From positions 1 through 27,305 of the forward strand of contig CAZPDM010000062.1 in NCBI GenBank assembly GCA_964585305.1: 27,305 nt of DNA, written 5' to 3'. A program made the position numbers and the translations under genes. This DNA is from CAZPDM01 sp964585305. GTDB taxonomy: Bacteria; Planctomycetota; Uabimicrobiia; Uabimicrobiales; JABWCH01. Position 1 is the stretch's first letter; each line of letters opens with the position of its first letter. Positions 1 to 7,334 of this stretch are shown piece by piece. The notes under the pieces are model-generated. The model was not told the DNA's origin. It worked only from the letters and a program-made list of their open reading frames with translations, and did not search any database.

Positions 1-26
1 TTAGTCCAGGTATTTTCTTGTCGAAG

Positions 27-46
27 CCTCATGGCTTGCCATGAGG
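27..46. repeat. perfect 9-bp inverted repeat upstream of the ligase gene
   Basis: The arms CCTCATGGC and GCCATGAGG are separated by only TT. The element is not followed by a T-run, so it is not a classic intrinsic terminator. It lies about 80 bases upstream of the ligase start and could be an operator, or the end of an upstream unit outside the window. Confidence 0.5.
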
Positions 47-127
47 TATGTCACTTTCTTAACTGTATTAGGTATTTTTCTTGCCCATTATAGAAAATCT
101 CTAAAAAGAAAAAATTAAGGCAATGGC

Positions 128-2173
128 ATGAATATTATAACAGAGGCAACCATTCAAGAAATGCTGGCAAAGCAGGATTTAATTACTAGCTATCGATCTA
201 TATCATCTGGTTTTAATCAAGAATTACTTACTCCCGAATACATTTCAAATATGCTTCAAATCCCAATTAGTCTAGCATTTGCTGTCTCTTCTATTCTTCA
301 AGAAAAAAATAATGCCAAAGAAAATGCTCTTGACTCCATTCCGCTATTTAGTCTTTTTCAAGGTTTATTTCTTCCCTTAAGTGGAATGACTTCTTCACGC
401 ATAGCTCAACTTTTTGGATTTTCTTGGCAGAAGCCTACGCTTTCTAATCGAGAGATTGTTGTTCTTTTTCTTCAAAAAAATCTTGGTCTTAGCATTTCCG
501 AAAAAATATCTTTGTTGATGGGAGATCCCTTTTGTGGTGGAGTAAGCCATATAGCGCAAGATACTTTAATCAATATATTATCTTCACTTCGTCTTACTTC
601 TCCTTATAAATTGCGCCAGACGCTTCCCAAAATTGGAGATATTGGCGTCCTCTTTATTCAAGAGTGTCCTTTGATAAAATCAAACCCGCCCATTTCATGT
701 TCAGAAGCATTAACCATTTTACGAAATCTTCCTAAGCAGCGTACGAATATTAAAAAAAATATTTTACAAAATTTATTTTTACGTTGTGGAAAATTAGAAC
801 GCTATTTTTTAGTACGGCTTATTTTACGACGTTTAAATTTTGGTTATGAGTATCGAACTGAGTTGATTAGTGACGCATTAGGCCAAGTCTATCGCATTCC
901 TGGAAAACTTATTAGCAATGGAATTGCCTTAAGTAATATTTTTGAAGTTGCTCATATTTTAGAAACCGAAGGTATAAGCGGTTTACAAAAAATGGTGATT
1001 AAACCTTTAAACCCCATTAGCCCTGCTTTAGCTGGCACAATAGAAGATAGTAAACGAATGAAATTTCCTCTTTGGGCAGAATGTAAATATGATGGCATTC
1101 GTCTTATGACGCATAAAGAAACTAATGCTTGGAATAGAAATAAATATGCTGCTTTTACCCGTAGGAAACATAATTGGCTTGATATAGTCATTGGCCTAGA
1201 ACAATCTTTAAAATATATACAAGCATACTCTTTTATTTTAGATGGGGAGCTTCATGGTTCTTTAATGGATATAGAAAGATTGGGACAGCGACCTGCAACC
1301 GTTTATGAAGTATATCGCTATATCCAAGGAAATAGCCAAGAAGTAGTGCGATTGAAATATATTGTATTTGATATATTATATTTAAATGGACGAGATCTTA
1401 CTAATCTTCCTTTTCTCCAACGTCGTCAATTTCTGGAAAGACTTTTAGGTCCTGTTATTCAACAACAACTTCCTATTCCTATTAGTATTTCTGAAGGATT
1501 CGAGGTTGAAAATTATAATGAATTAGAAAAATGGTATCGTTATTTCTGCCATCAAGGACATGAAGGTACAATTGCAAAATCTTTTCAAGCAGAATATTCT
1601 CTAGGCATTCGAACAGATGATTGGTTGAAGAAAAAAGCCGATTTACATTTAGATTTAGTTATTGTTGGCGCAATTTGGGCAACCAGTCAAAGAGGGCCTC
1701 AAATTTTTAGTTCCTATCTTTTAGCATGTCGTGATTCTCAAGAATTTTCACAAAATAATCAAAAAAATAACAAGATAAAAAAAACTAGCAGCCTTCGTAA
1801 GGCTACTAAAAATTTTCAAAATGTAGATATTCAGCAAAGTAATTCTTTTCAAGAATTCCGGCAAATTGGGAGTGCTCAAGGCTTGTCTCAACAAAACAAT
1901 TTTGAAATTATCCAAAGAATTACTGCAGAATATCTTTTTACTGGGAAAAATCTTGAGGTCCGAACTGCATCGGGGATAAATCAAGGTGTTGAAATATTAC
2001 CAAATATTGTTGTTACTGTTAGATTTGAAGATATTGTTAAAGATAGTGAAGGAAATTATAGTCTTCGCGATCCTAAAATTTTATACATTCGTCCACAAGG
2101 GGATACTTCTCCTGCGGAAACTGATACATACGCAACAATTGTTGAGCTGTATTTAAAGAAACGCTTATCATAA
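128..2173 (+). CDS. ATP-dependent DNA ligase
   Basis: This enzyme seals nicks in duplex DNA by ATP-dependent adenylation of a lysine. The 681-residue protein has the three-part eukaryote/archaeal-type layout: an all-helical N-terminal DNA-binding domain (about 1-290), a nucleotidyltransferase core (about 300-520) and a C-terminal OB-fold (about 530-680). Visible motifs are I (CKYDGIR, adenylated Lys320), III (FILDGELHG), IV (HEGTIAKS) and V (DDWLKKKADLHLDLVIVGA). An Asn/Gln/Ser/Lys-rich stretch at about 540-590 looks like an insertion in the OB domain. AAGG lies about 7 bases before the ATG, which supports the start. It is longer than the minimal LigB/LigE-type bacterial ligases and resembles Lig1-like enzymes. 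It stands alone and is followed by a convergent gene. Housekeeping bacterial ligation normally uses NAD-dependent LigA, so this is probably a repair ligase. Confidence 0.93.
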   Translation: MNIITEATIQEMLAKQDLITSYRSISSGFNQELLTPEYISNMLQIPISLAFAVSSILQEKNNAKENALDSIPLFSLFQGLFLPLSGMTSSRIAQLFGFSWQKPTLSNREIVVLFLQKNLGLSISEKISLLMGDPFCGGVSHIAQDTLINILSSLRLTSPYKLRQTLPKIGDIGVLFIQECPLIKSNPPISCSEALTILRNLPKQRTNIKKNILQNLFLRCGKLERYFLVRLILRRLNFGYEYRTELISDALGQVYRIPGKLISNGIALSNIFEVAHILETEGISGLQKMVIKPLNPISPALAGTIEDSKRMKFPLWAECKYDGIRLMTHKETNAWNRNKYAAFTRRKHNWLDIVIGLEQSLKYIQAYSFILDGELHGSLMDIERLGQRPATVYEVYRYIQGNSQEVVRLKYIVFDILYLNGRDLTNLPFLQRRQFLERLLGPVIQQQLPIPISISEGFEVENYNELEKWYRYFCHQGHEGTIAKSFQAEYSLGIRTDDWLKKKADLHLDLVIVGAIWATSQRGPQIFSSYLLACRDSQEFSQNNQKNNKIKKTSSLRKATKNFQNVDIQQSNSFQEFRQIGSAQGLSQQNNFEIIQRITAEYLFTGKNLEVRTASGINQGVEILPNIVVTVRFEDIVKDSEGNYSLRDPKILYIRPQGDTSPAETDTYATIVELYLKKRLS

Positions 2174-2208
2174 AAATTTTTCTTAAGAAAAGTATCCCAG
2201 TTTTAAAA

Positions 2209-2634
2209 TTACTTTTCTTTAAATTTTTTTAATCCTTCTTCCAATAAAGGAACAAAAGCATTTTCTCCAAAGAAGCCAATTTTAGGTTCTTCAATATGAT
2301 TTGTTCCTGTTTCATCAAGAATATAAAATGTAGGAAGATATTCCGTATTCCATTCTTTAATTTCAGGATTTGCCGCACTACTTTTTACTACAAGGTAATT
2401 TTCTAATACTTTTTGTACGCGGCTGGATTGCATCACGGCATCCATCTTTACACACGCACCTCACCATGATTCTGTAACTTTTACCAAAATAGGTTTGGCA
2501 TTATTGGGGTTATTGGCTTTTGCTTCTGCAATAGTTTTATAATATTGCTCACTTCCGAAGACAAAATTGTATAGGATTATGCCTGTAATAAAAGAAAGAA
2601 CAATACTGCCGCCTATCACTAAATTTTTTTTCAT
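2209..2634 (-). CDS. membrane-anchored thioredoxin-like protein, candidate selenoprotein with in-frame TGA
   Basis: The reading frame is open across 2209-2634 except for one TGA at 2461-2463. Reading that TGA as selenocysteine gives ESW-U-GACVKM, a thioredoxin-type WCxxC site whose first Cys is Sec58 and whose second is Cys61. Both sides fit the fold: a beta-strand KPILVKV before the site and the cis-proline loop YLPTFYI after it. The start at 2634 is chosen because AAGGAG (2641-2646) precedes it by 6 bases. It gives a 141-residue protein with an N-terminal membrane helix (about residues 4-23), so the domain probably faces the periplasm and acts as a disulfide or peroxide oxidoreductase. A hairpin just after the TGA resembles a bacterial SECIS. 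The alternative is a pseudogene or sequencing error (TGT/TGC to TGA). Annotation software will probably split it into 2461-2634 and 2209-2445. Thioredoxin-like identity is fairly sure; Sec insertion is an inference. Confidence 0.72.
2415..2460 (-). promoter_or_regulatory. SECIS-like stem-loop directly after the in-frame TGA
   Basis: On the minus strand a lower stem pairs GTGCGTG (2459-2453) with CGCGTAC (2421-2415), seven pairs including two G-U. After an asymmetric internal loop, an upper stem pairs GGATGC (2443-2438) with GC-A-ATCC (2431-2425), leaving one bulged A. The apical loop is CGTGAT and contains a G-U step. The loop begins about 23 bases after TGA, within the usual distance for bacterial SECIS elements. 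Folding was done by eye. Confidence 0.45.
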
Positions 2635-2646
2635 AAAAAGCTCCTT

Positions 2647-2665
2647 AAAAGAAATAATTTCTTTT
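2647..2665. promoter_or_regulatory. 19-bp dyad upstream of the thioredoxin-like gene
   Basis: AAAAGAAAT and ATTTCTTTT flank a single A, immediately upstream of the ribosome binding site at 2641-2646. It could be an operator or a leader hairpin. AT-only dyads arise easily by chance in this background. Confidence 0.3.
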
Positions 2666-2717
2666 CTAAAATCTAAAAATTGAAGAGAATATTTAAAGTT
2701 TATCATATTGGATTCTT

Positions 2718-2747
2718 TTTACAAATATTTTATCTCGTTTTTATAAT
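2718..2747 (+). promoter_or_regulatory. sigma70-like promoter for the MFS gene
   Basis: TTTACA (2718-2723) and a perfect TATAAT (2742-2747) are separated by 18 bases. Transcription would start near 2754, leaving a leader of about 17 bases before the ATG at 2771. Confidence 0.5.
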
Positions 2748-2770
2748 ATTTATTTTATGAAAGTATCATC

Positions 2771-4117
2771 ATGGATTCTTCACCATCCCAATCTAGTTCT
2801 GCCGAAGAAATTAGTATACATACAGGGATTATTGATGCGAATGGAAAACGTACATCTCCCTGGTGGTGGGTACCAACAACATATATTTGTGAAGGTGTTC
2901 CTTCTGCAATGGCTGTTACTATTTCTACTCTTATTTATAAAGATCTAAATGTCCCTAATGAGACGATTGCTTTTTGGACAAGCTGGATTGCAGTTCCTTG
3001 GGCAATTAAACCTTTATGGAGTCCTGTTGTTGATCTTTATGGGACAAAAAGAAATTGGTTGCGTTGGACTCAGGTTGCTTTAGGAATAGCATTCGCAATG
3101 CTTATGCTACAAATCACACAAACAAATTTCTTTTACCCATCTTTACTATTATGGTTTGGCATTGTTTTTATTTCTGCTACACATGATATTGCTTGCGATG
3201 GAACATATCTTTTAGGTTTAAATCCAAGCCAACAAGCATGGTTTTCCGGAATTCGTTCCACATTTTTCAGGGGAGGTTTATTAGTTGGGACTGCGGCAAT
3301 GCCATATCTTGTAGGGAAATTACAAGCAGCTAAATATAGCAATGGAGAAAGTTGGAGTTTAGCAATTGCAAGTATAGCTTGCTTATTTTTTTTCCTCTCT
3401 TTTTGGCATTCTCATGTATTGCCGACTCCAATTGGAGATCGCCCTAGTTCTCCAACCAAAAAAGAAAGTTCAACGCCATTTTTAGAAATATTTTTATCTT
3501 TTTTTAAGCAAAAGAAAATTGTAATTATTTTGGCTTTTTTACTATTATATCGTTTAGGAGAATCCCAATTAGTTAAAATTGCTGCGTTATTTCTAAAAGA
3601 TCCGACTACTGTGGGCGGAATTGGGTTGACAAATGATCAATTTGGAATTTCCTATGGTACTTTTGGAATATGTGGCTTATTAGCTGGCGGACTTCTTAGT
3701 GGAATTCTTGTATCACGCGATGGCTTTAAAAAATGGATTTTGTGGATGACTATCGCAATAAATGTTCCGGATTTATTATATGTATATATGGCTTACTATC
3801 AGCCTAATGATTATTTTTTAATTACTTCCTTTATTTGTATAGAACAAATAGGCTATGGATTTGGTTTTACTGGCTACATGATTTTTATGATGTCTTGCGC
3901 AAAAGGGGAATATAAGGCTGCTCATTATGCAATTGCAACAGGATTTATGACATTAGGAATGTTGCTTCCTGGAATGATGAGTGGATATATACAAAAATTT
4001 TTAGGCTATCCATTATTTTTTGTCTGGGTTTGTATTGCTACAATTCCAGGTTTTTTGCTTATTCCTTTTCTTCCAATTGATCCGGAATTTGGAAAACGAA
4101 AAAAAAATAACGGATAG
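2771..4117 (+). CDS. MFS transporter, AmpG/PAT-like
   Basis: The 448-residue protein is a polytopic inner-membrane carrier with about 12 predicted helices in two halves, joined by a cytoplasmic loop near residues 215-240 (polar, Lys/Ser/Pro-rich). The opening WWWVPTTYICEGVP, the segment IAVPWAIKPLWSPVVD in the early helices and ATHDIACDG in the middle of the first half resemble the AmpG/PAT branch, whose best-known member imports muropeptides and where the last motif usually reads ATQDI. The substrate cannot be read from sequence. ATG 2771 is preceded by a weak GAAAG; a second ATG at 2757 is in another frame. It is transcribed divergently from the thioredoxin-like gene and followed 36 bases later by the MntP-like gene, so the two may share a transcript. 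Confidence 0.82.
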   Translation: MDSSPSQSSSAEEISIHTGIIDANGKRTSPWWWVPTTYICEGVPSAMAVTISTLIYKDLNVPNETIAFWTSWIAVPWAIKPLWSPVVDLYGTKRNWLRWTQVALGIAFAMLMLQITQTNFFYPSLLLWFGIVFISATHDIACDGTYLLGLNPSQQAWFSGIRSTFFRGGLLVGTAAMPYLVGKLQAAKYSNGESWSLAIASIACLFFFLSFWHSHVLPTPIGDRPSSPTKKESSTPFLEIFLSFFKQKKIVIILAFLLLYRLGESQLVKIAALFLKDPTTVGGIGLTNDQFGISYGTFGICGLLAGGLLSGILVSRDGFKKWILWMTIAINVPDLLYVYMAYYQPNDYFLITSFICIEQIGYGFGFTGYMIFMMSCAKGEYKAAHYAIATGFMTLGMLLPGMMSGYIQKFLGYPLFFVWVCIATIPGFLLIPFLPIDPEFGKRKKNNG

Positions 4118-4153
4118 AAAACTTCATAGATATTTTATAGAAAAACTTTTGAT

Positions 4154-4729
4154 ATGAACTTACTGACAATTATAGGAATTTCAATTGCTCTTGCAATGGA
4201 TGCCTTTGCTGTTGCTATTGCATCGGGGATTATGCTAAAAAAAGTTTCCACACGCCAGACATTTAGATTGGCTTGGCATTTTGGTTTTTTTCAATTTGCT
4301 ATGCCTGTATTAGGCTGGCTTTTAGGCTTGAGCATTCAAAAATGGATGGAAAATTTTGATCATTGGATTGCCTTTATTTTCCTTTCTTTAATTGGAGGAA
4401 AAATGATAAGAGATTCTTTTTCAAAGAAAGAGGAAGTTGAGCTTTTAAAAGATCCCAGCCGTGGACTAACAATGGTTATGCTTTCTGTTGCTACAAGTAT
4501 TGATGCTTTTGCTGTTGGATTAAGTATATGTCTTTTAGGTATTTCTATTTGGTTTCCTGCAATTATCATAGGAATAATCACCTGCTTTTTAACTGTCATT
4601 GCCCTACATTTAGGCAGCTGGCTTGGAGAAAATTCTCATCTTGGGCATTATGCGGAATTTATTGGTGGTATTATTTTAATTGCCATAGGAATAAAAATTC
4701 TTTGGGAACATGGAATCCTAAAATTTTAA
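4154..4729 (+). CDS. mntP: putative manganese efflux pump MntP
   Basis: This small inner-membrane protein (191 residues, six predicted helices) belongs to the MntP/DUF204 family, which exports Mn(II). It shows the internal duplication typical of the family: AMDAFAVAIASG at residues 14-25 and SIDAFAVGLS at about 115-124, each carrying the membrane-embedded Asp used for metal transport. Length matches the family (about 185-190). No clear Shine-Dalgarno sequence precedes the ATG. It sits between the MFS gene and the membrane ferredoxin gene on the same strand with short gaps, suggesting one transcript. No yybP-ykoY-type riboswitch, which often controls mntP, can fit in the 36-base gap. Confidence 0.9.
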   Translation: MNLLTIIGISIALAMDAFAVAIASGIMLKKVSTRQTFRLAWHFGFFQFAMPVLGWLLGLSIQKWMENFDHWIAFIFLSLIGGKMIRDSFSKKEEVELLKDPSRGLTMVMLSVATSIDAFAVGLSICLLGISIWFPAIIIGIITCFLTVIALHLGSWLGENSHLGHYAEFIGGIILIAIGIKILWEHGILKF

Positions 4730-4755
4730 ATTGAGGAGAGGAATATTGAAAAATT

Positions 4756-5979
4756 ATGAGTAATATACGAATAATCTTACAATTATTGTTTCTATCAATA
4801 ACCATTATTGCTGTTTTTATTATTGGTGGCAATGCTGAGCGTTGGTGTCCTATGGGCGGGATAGAGGGATTATATACATATTTTTCAGAAGGAAATCTTC
4901 CTTGTTCTTTAGGAATTTCTAATTTTTATATTCTCCTCGCAGTTATTATATTGACTTTACTTATGCGGCGTATTTTTTGTGGCTATATCTGTCCTATTGG
5001 AACAATTTCAGAGCTTTTTTCAAGACTGGGAAAAAAAATAGGATTTACTCCCAAAAAAATTCCTTATAAAATTGATAGATTTTTTTCTCTATTCAAATAT
5101 ATTTTTCTAGGTATAATTTTATATTATACTTATCGTTTTGGGGAATTGTGGTTTCGTGGTGTAGATCCATGCTATGCTTTGATTTCTAAACATGGGGAAG
5201 ATATTGGTATTGGAGCATATATATTACTTGGAAGTATTGTTCTATTTTCTCTTTTTATTTCTTTACCTTTTTGCCGTTGGCTTTGTCCATTTGCAGCAGT
5301 TTTAAATCCTTTTTCCCGTGTTGGATTATGCCGAATTCAACGAAATTCCGATACTTGCATTGAATGTCACAAATGTGATAAAGTTTGCCCAATGGACATT
5401 CCGGTTTCGCAATCTAGTGAAGTTACTCACGCAAGATGCCTTTCCTGTTTGCAATGTTTAAATTCATGCCCAGTGAAAGATACCCTTTCTTGGGGTCCAT
5501 CAAAATCTTCTTTAATTTTAAAATTATTTTCCATATTTCCTTTTTTGGGAAAAAGTAAACTTGTTTCTAAATTTTTTCAACCTTGGAATCGTGAATTGTT
5601 ATTAGCTCTAACAATGATCATTATTGCAAGTGCTGTGATTGCTTATGAACTACAACCTTTGCCATCATTTGTTCAAGTACGCGGAGAACCATCGCCAGAA
5701 GTATCAATCATATCCTTTCCTGTAGAAAATCTAACTTGCCGTGGAAGAGCGAATCTCTTTGTTTATTTCATTACTCGTGATGATGATTATGAAATAACAG
5801 GCTATCTAAAAATAGAAGTTTGGCCAAGTCCAGGTATTGCTAAATGTCGTATTTCCTACGATCCTAAAAGTACCTCTCCAGAGCAAATAAAAAATGCAAT
5901 TATACAACCATACTTTGATATGGATTCCGGAATTTGGAGGAAATCTCCATTTGTTATTCCTGGCTTTTCAGCAAACTAA
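4756..5979 (+). CDS. NapH/MauN-type membrane 4Fe-4S ferredoxin
   Basis: The 407-residue integral membrane iron-sulfur protein probably passes electrons through the inner membrane. About four N-terminal helices carry the two cytoplasmic-face motifs typical of NapH/NosR/RdxA proteins: CGYICPIG (about residue 75) and CRWLCPFA (about 175). Two 4Fe-4S clusters follow, CIECHKCDKVCP and CLSCLQCLNSCP (about 200-238). Another helix near 280-295 leads to a soluble C-terminal domain (about 310-407) that resembles a heavy-metal-associated fold but reads TCRGR where CxxC would be expected. GGAGAGG lies about 14 bases before ATG 4756, and an in-frame stop just upstream limits the start. The physiological partner is unknown; no nap, nos or cco genes are nearby. 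A terminator follows directly. Confidence 0.82.
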   Translation: MSNIRIILQLLFLSITIIAVFIIGGNAERWCPMGGIEGLYTYFSEGNLPCSLGISNFYILLAVIILTLLMRRIFCGYICPIGTISELFSRLGKKIGFTPKKIPYKIDRFFSLFKYIFLGIILYYTYRFGELWFRGVDPCYALISKHGEDIGIGAYILLGSIVLFSLFISLPFCRWLCPFAAVLNPFSRVGLCRIQRNSDTCIECHKCDKVCPMDIPVSQSSEVTHARCLSCLQCLNSCPVKDTLSWGPSKSSLILKLFSIFPFLGKSKLVSKFFQPWNRELLLALTMIIIASAVIAYELQPLPSFVQVRGEPSPEVSIISFPVENLTCRGRANLFVYFITRDDDYEITGYLKIEVWPSPGIAKCRISYDPKSTSPEQIKNAIIQPYFDMDSGIWRKSPFVIPGFSAN

Positions 5980-6011
5980 AAAAGCAGTAATTATTAAAAA
6001 AATAAAAGAAA

Positions 6012-6053
6012 AAGCAACAATTATTTAAAGGTAATAATTGCTGCTTTTTTTTT
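6012..6053. terminator. intrinsic terminator between convergent genes
   Basis: AAGCAACAATTATT (6012-6025) pairs with AATAATTGCTGCTT (6033-6046) with one mismatch, followed by nine T. A near copy of the left arm, AAGCAGTAATTATT, also lies at 5983-5996 and could pair with the same right arm. The element ends the membrane ferredoxin unit and, in reverse, the minus-strand gene ending at 6061. Confidence 0.8.
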
Positions 6054-6060
6054 ATTTTTT

Positions 6061-7279
6061 TTATTTTATAAAATAAATATATCCTGCTAAAAGAATATAT
6101 AAAATAAATAATAAAAACGAGATGAGCCAAAATTTTACATGAGAAACATAATATATTTGCTGTTCTTTCTGTATTTTTATTTGTTTGTCTAATTCTCGTA
6201 ATGTTTTATCTAAAACAGCAAATTTTTCAAAATTTTGTTTACGAATAATATTTTCTTCATTCTGAAATAATCGGAAATATTTTAGTATCTCGCTAAATTT
6301 CTTATGTATAGAATTTTGCTGAACCTCTATAGATTCTTGGAAATTCTTTTCGAGGCTTTGAATAAGTGAAGAAAGTTTTTCTTCAAACTTTTGATGTTGT
6401 AATGTTTGTTCTTCCTGAATTTCTTGAAATTTATGCAAAAATTCCTGATATTCACTTTGAGAATTTTTTTGCCTATATGAGATTTCTTGATGCTGACGAT
6501 TTAATAATTGCAAACGACCGGATTGCCTTTGAAACTTTTCTTCCCATTCTTCATAAACTTTTTGAAAATGAGTAGTATTCTCTTCTTTCCAAGATTTAAA
6601 TGCTTTTTCCTGTTGTTGGAACTTTTCTTCCCAAATTTTGTTAAGTTCTTCTATTTTAGAAGAATAAGAGTCTTGAGTATTTTGAGAAGATATTATTACA
6701 TTATCTTGAGGCAAGACAGATTCATCATGCAAAAGAGCCTCGTCATCATTATTANNNNNNNNNNNNNNNNNNNNNNNNNNNNNNNNNNNNNNNNNNNNNN
6801 NNNNNNNNNNNNNNNNNNNNNNNNNNNNNNNNNNNNNNNNNNNNNNNNNNNNNNGCCTCGTCATCATTATTATGGTTTTCCTGTTGCTGAGGCAAATCAG
6901 CAGCAATTACATTATCTTGAGGCAAGACAGATTCATCATGCAAAAGAGCCTCGTCATCATTATTATGGTTTTCCTGTTGCTGAGGCAAATCAGCAGCAAT
7001 TACATTATCTTGAGGCAAGACAGATTCATCATGCAAAAGAGCCTCGTCATCATTATTATGGTTTTCCTGTTGCTGAGGCAAATCAGCAGCAATTATATTA
7101 TCTTGAGGCAAGACAGATTCATCATGCAAAAGAGCCTCGTCATCATTTTGATAAACTTTTTTTTCTTGAATTTTCTTATTTTCAATATTTTCTGATAATA
7201 AAGAGTTATCCTTAAGTAAGGCTTCATCTTCAGCAGAAATATGGCCTTTTTCTTCTTTTTCGGGAGTTTCGTTAGCCAT
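6061..7279 (-). CDS. tail-anchored coiled-coil protein with 31-residue tandem repeats (interrupted by assembly gap)
   Basis: I do not recognise a family. The acidic N-terminus contains a DEALLxDxSxL motif, followed by at least four copies of a 31-residue repeat (consensus begins NDDEALLHDESVLPQDN and ends QQQENHN). A long Glu/Gln/Lys-rich coiled coil follows, and then a single C-terminal membrane helix (about 20 residues, SFLLFILYILLAGYIYF) next to the C-terminus. This layout predicts a tail-anchored protein with a cytosolic rod. The reading frame changes by one base across the 100-N gap. That is expected if the gap length is a placeholder, because the 93-base repeat spacing predicts a true gap of 75 bases plus multiples of 93, which would restore the frame. 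I therefore treat both parts as one gene starting at ATG 7279, with AGGCGG upstream. True repeat number is unknown. Confidence 0.8.
6696..7150 (-). repeat. tandem 93-bp coding repeat
   Basis: Units starting GCCTCGTCATCATTATTATG recur at 6855, 6948 and 7041 with exact 93-base spacing. Partial units lie at about 6696-6754 (before the gap) and from 7134. Copies are almost identical; one C-to-T change (Val to Ile) is visible in the copy at 7041. Near identity at the DNA level points to recent expansion or ongoing homogenisation. Confidence 0.95.
6755..6854. other. assembly gap (100 N)
   Basis: A run of exactly 100 N falls inside the tandem repeat array. Both flanks are repeat sequence, so the gap most likely reflects unresolved repeat copies. 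The exact 100 suggests a placeholder length. Confidence 0.98.
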
Positions 7280-7304
7280 TATTACCGCCTTTCAAAACAT
7301 GTTA

Positions 7305-7334
7305 AAATGTGCTATATTCCTATAGCACATTTTT
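7305..7334. terminator. intergenic hairpin, probable terminator
   Basis: AAATGTGCTATA (7305-7316) and TATAGCACATTT (7321-7332) form a perfect 12-bp stem with a TTCC loop. It lies between two minus-strand genes. The longer T-run (six) is on the plus side; on the minus strand only four T follow, so termination of the URO-D gene may be partial. Confidence 0.6.

Noticed and set aside
2461..2706. General UGA reassignment (UGA as Trp or Gly) to explain the in-frame TGA
   Set aside because: Long genes such as the 1860-codon uvrA contain no internal TGA and use TGG for Trp.
6855..7150. CRISPR-like array
   Set aside because: The 93-bp units are contiguous and nearly identical with no spacers, and they are coding.
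6508..7215. Plus-strand ORFs across the tandem repeat (repeated PRHHYYGFPV-type peptides)
   Set aside because: They are mirror translations of the 93-bp repeat. The minus-strand frame has an RBS, a coherent coiled coil and a membrane tail.
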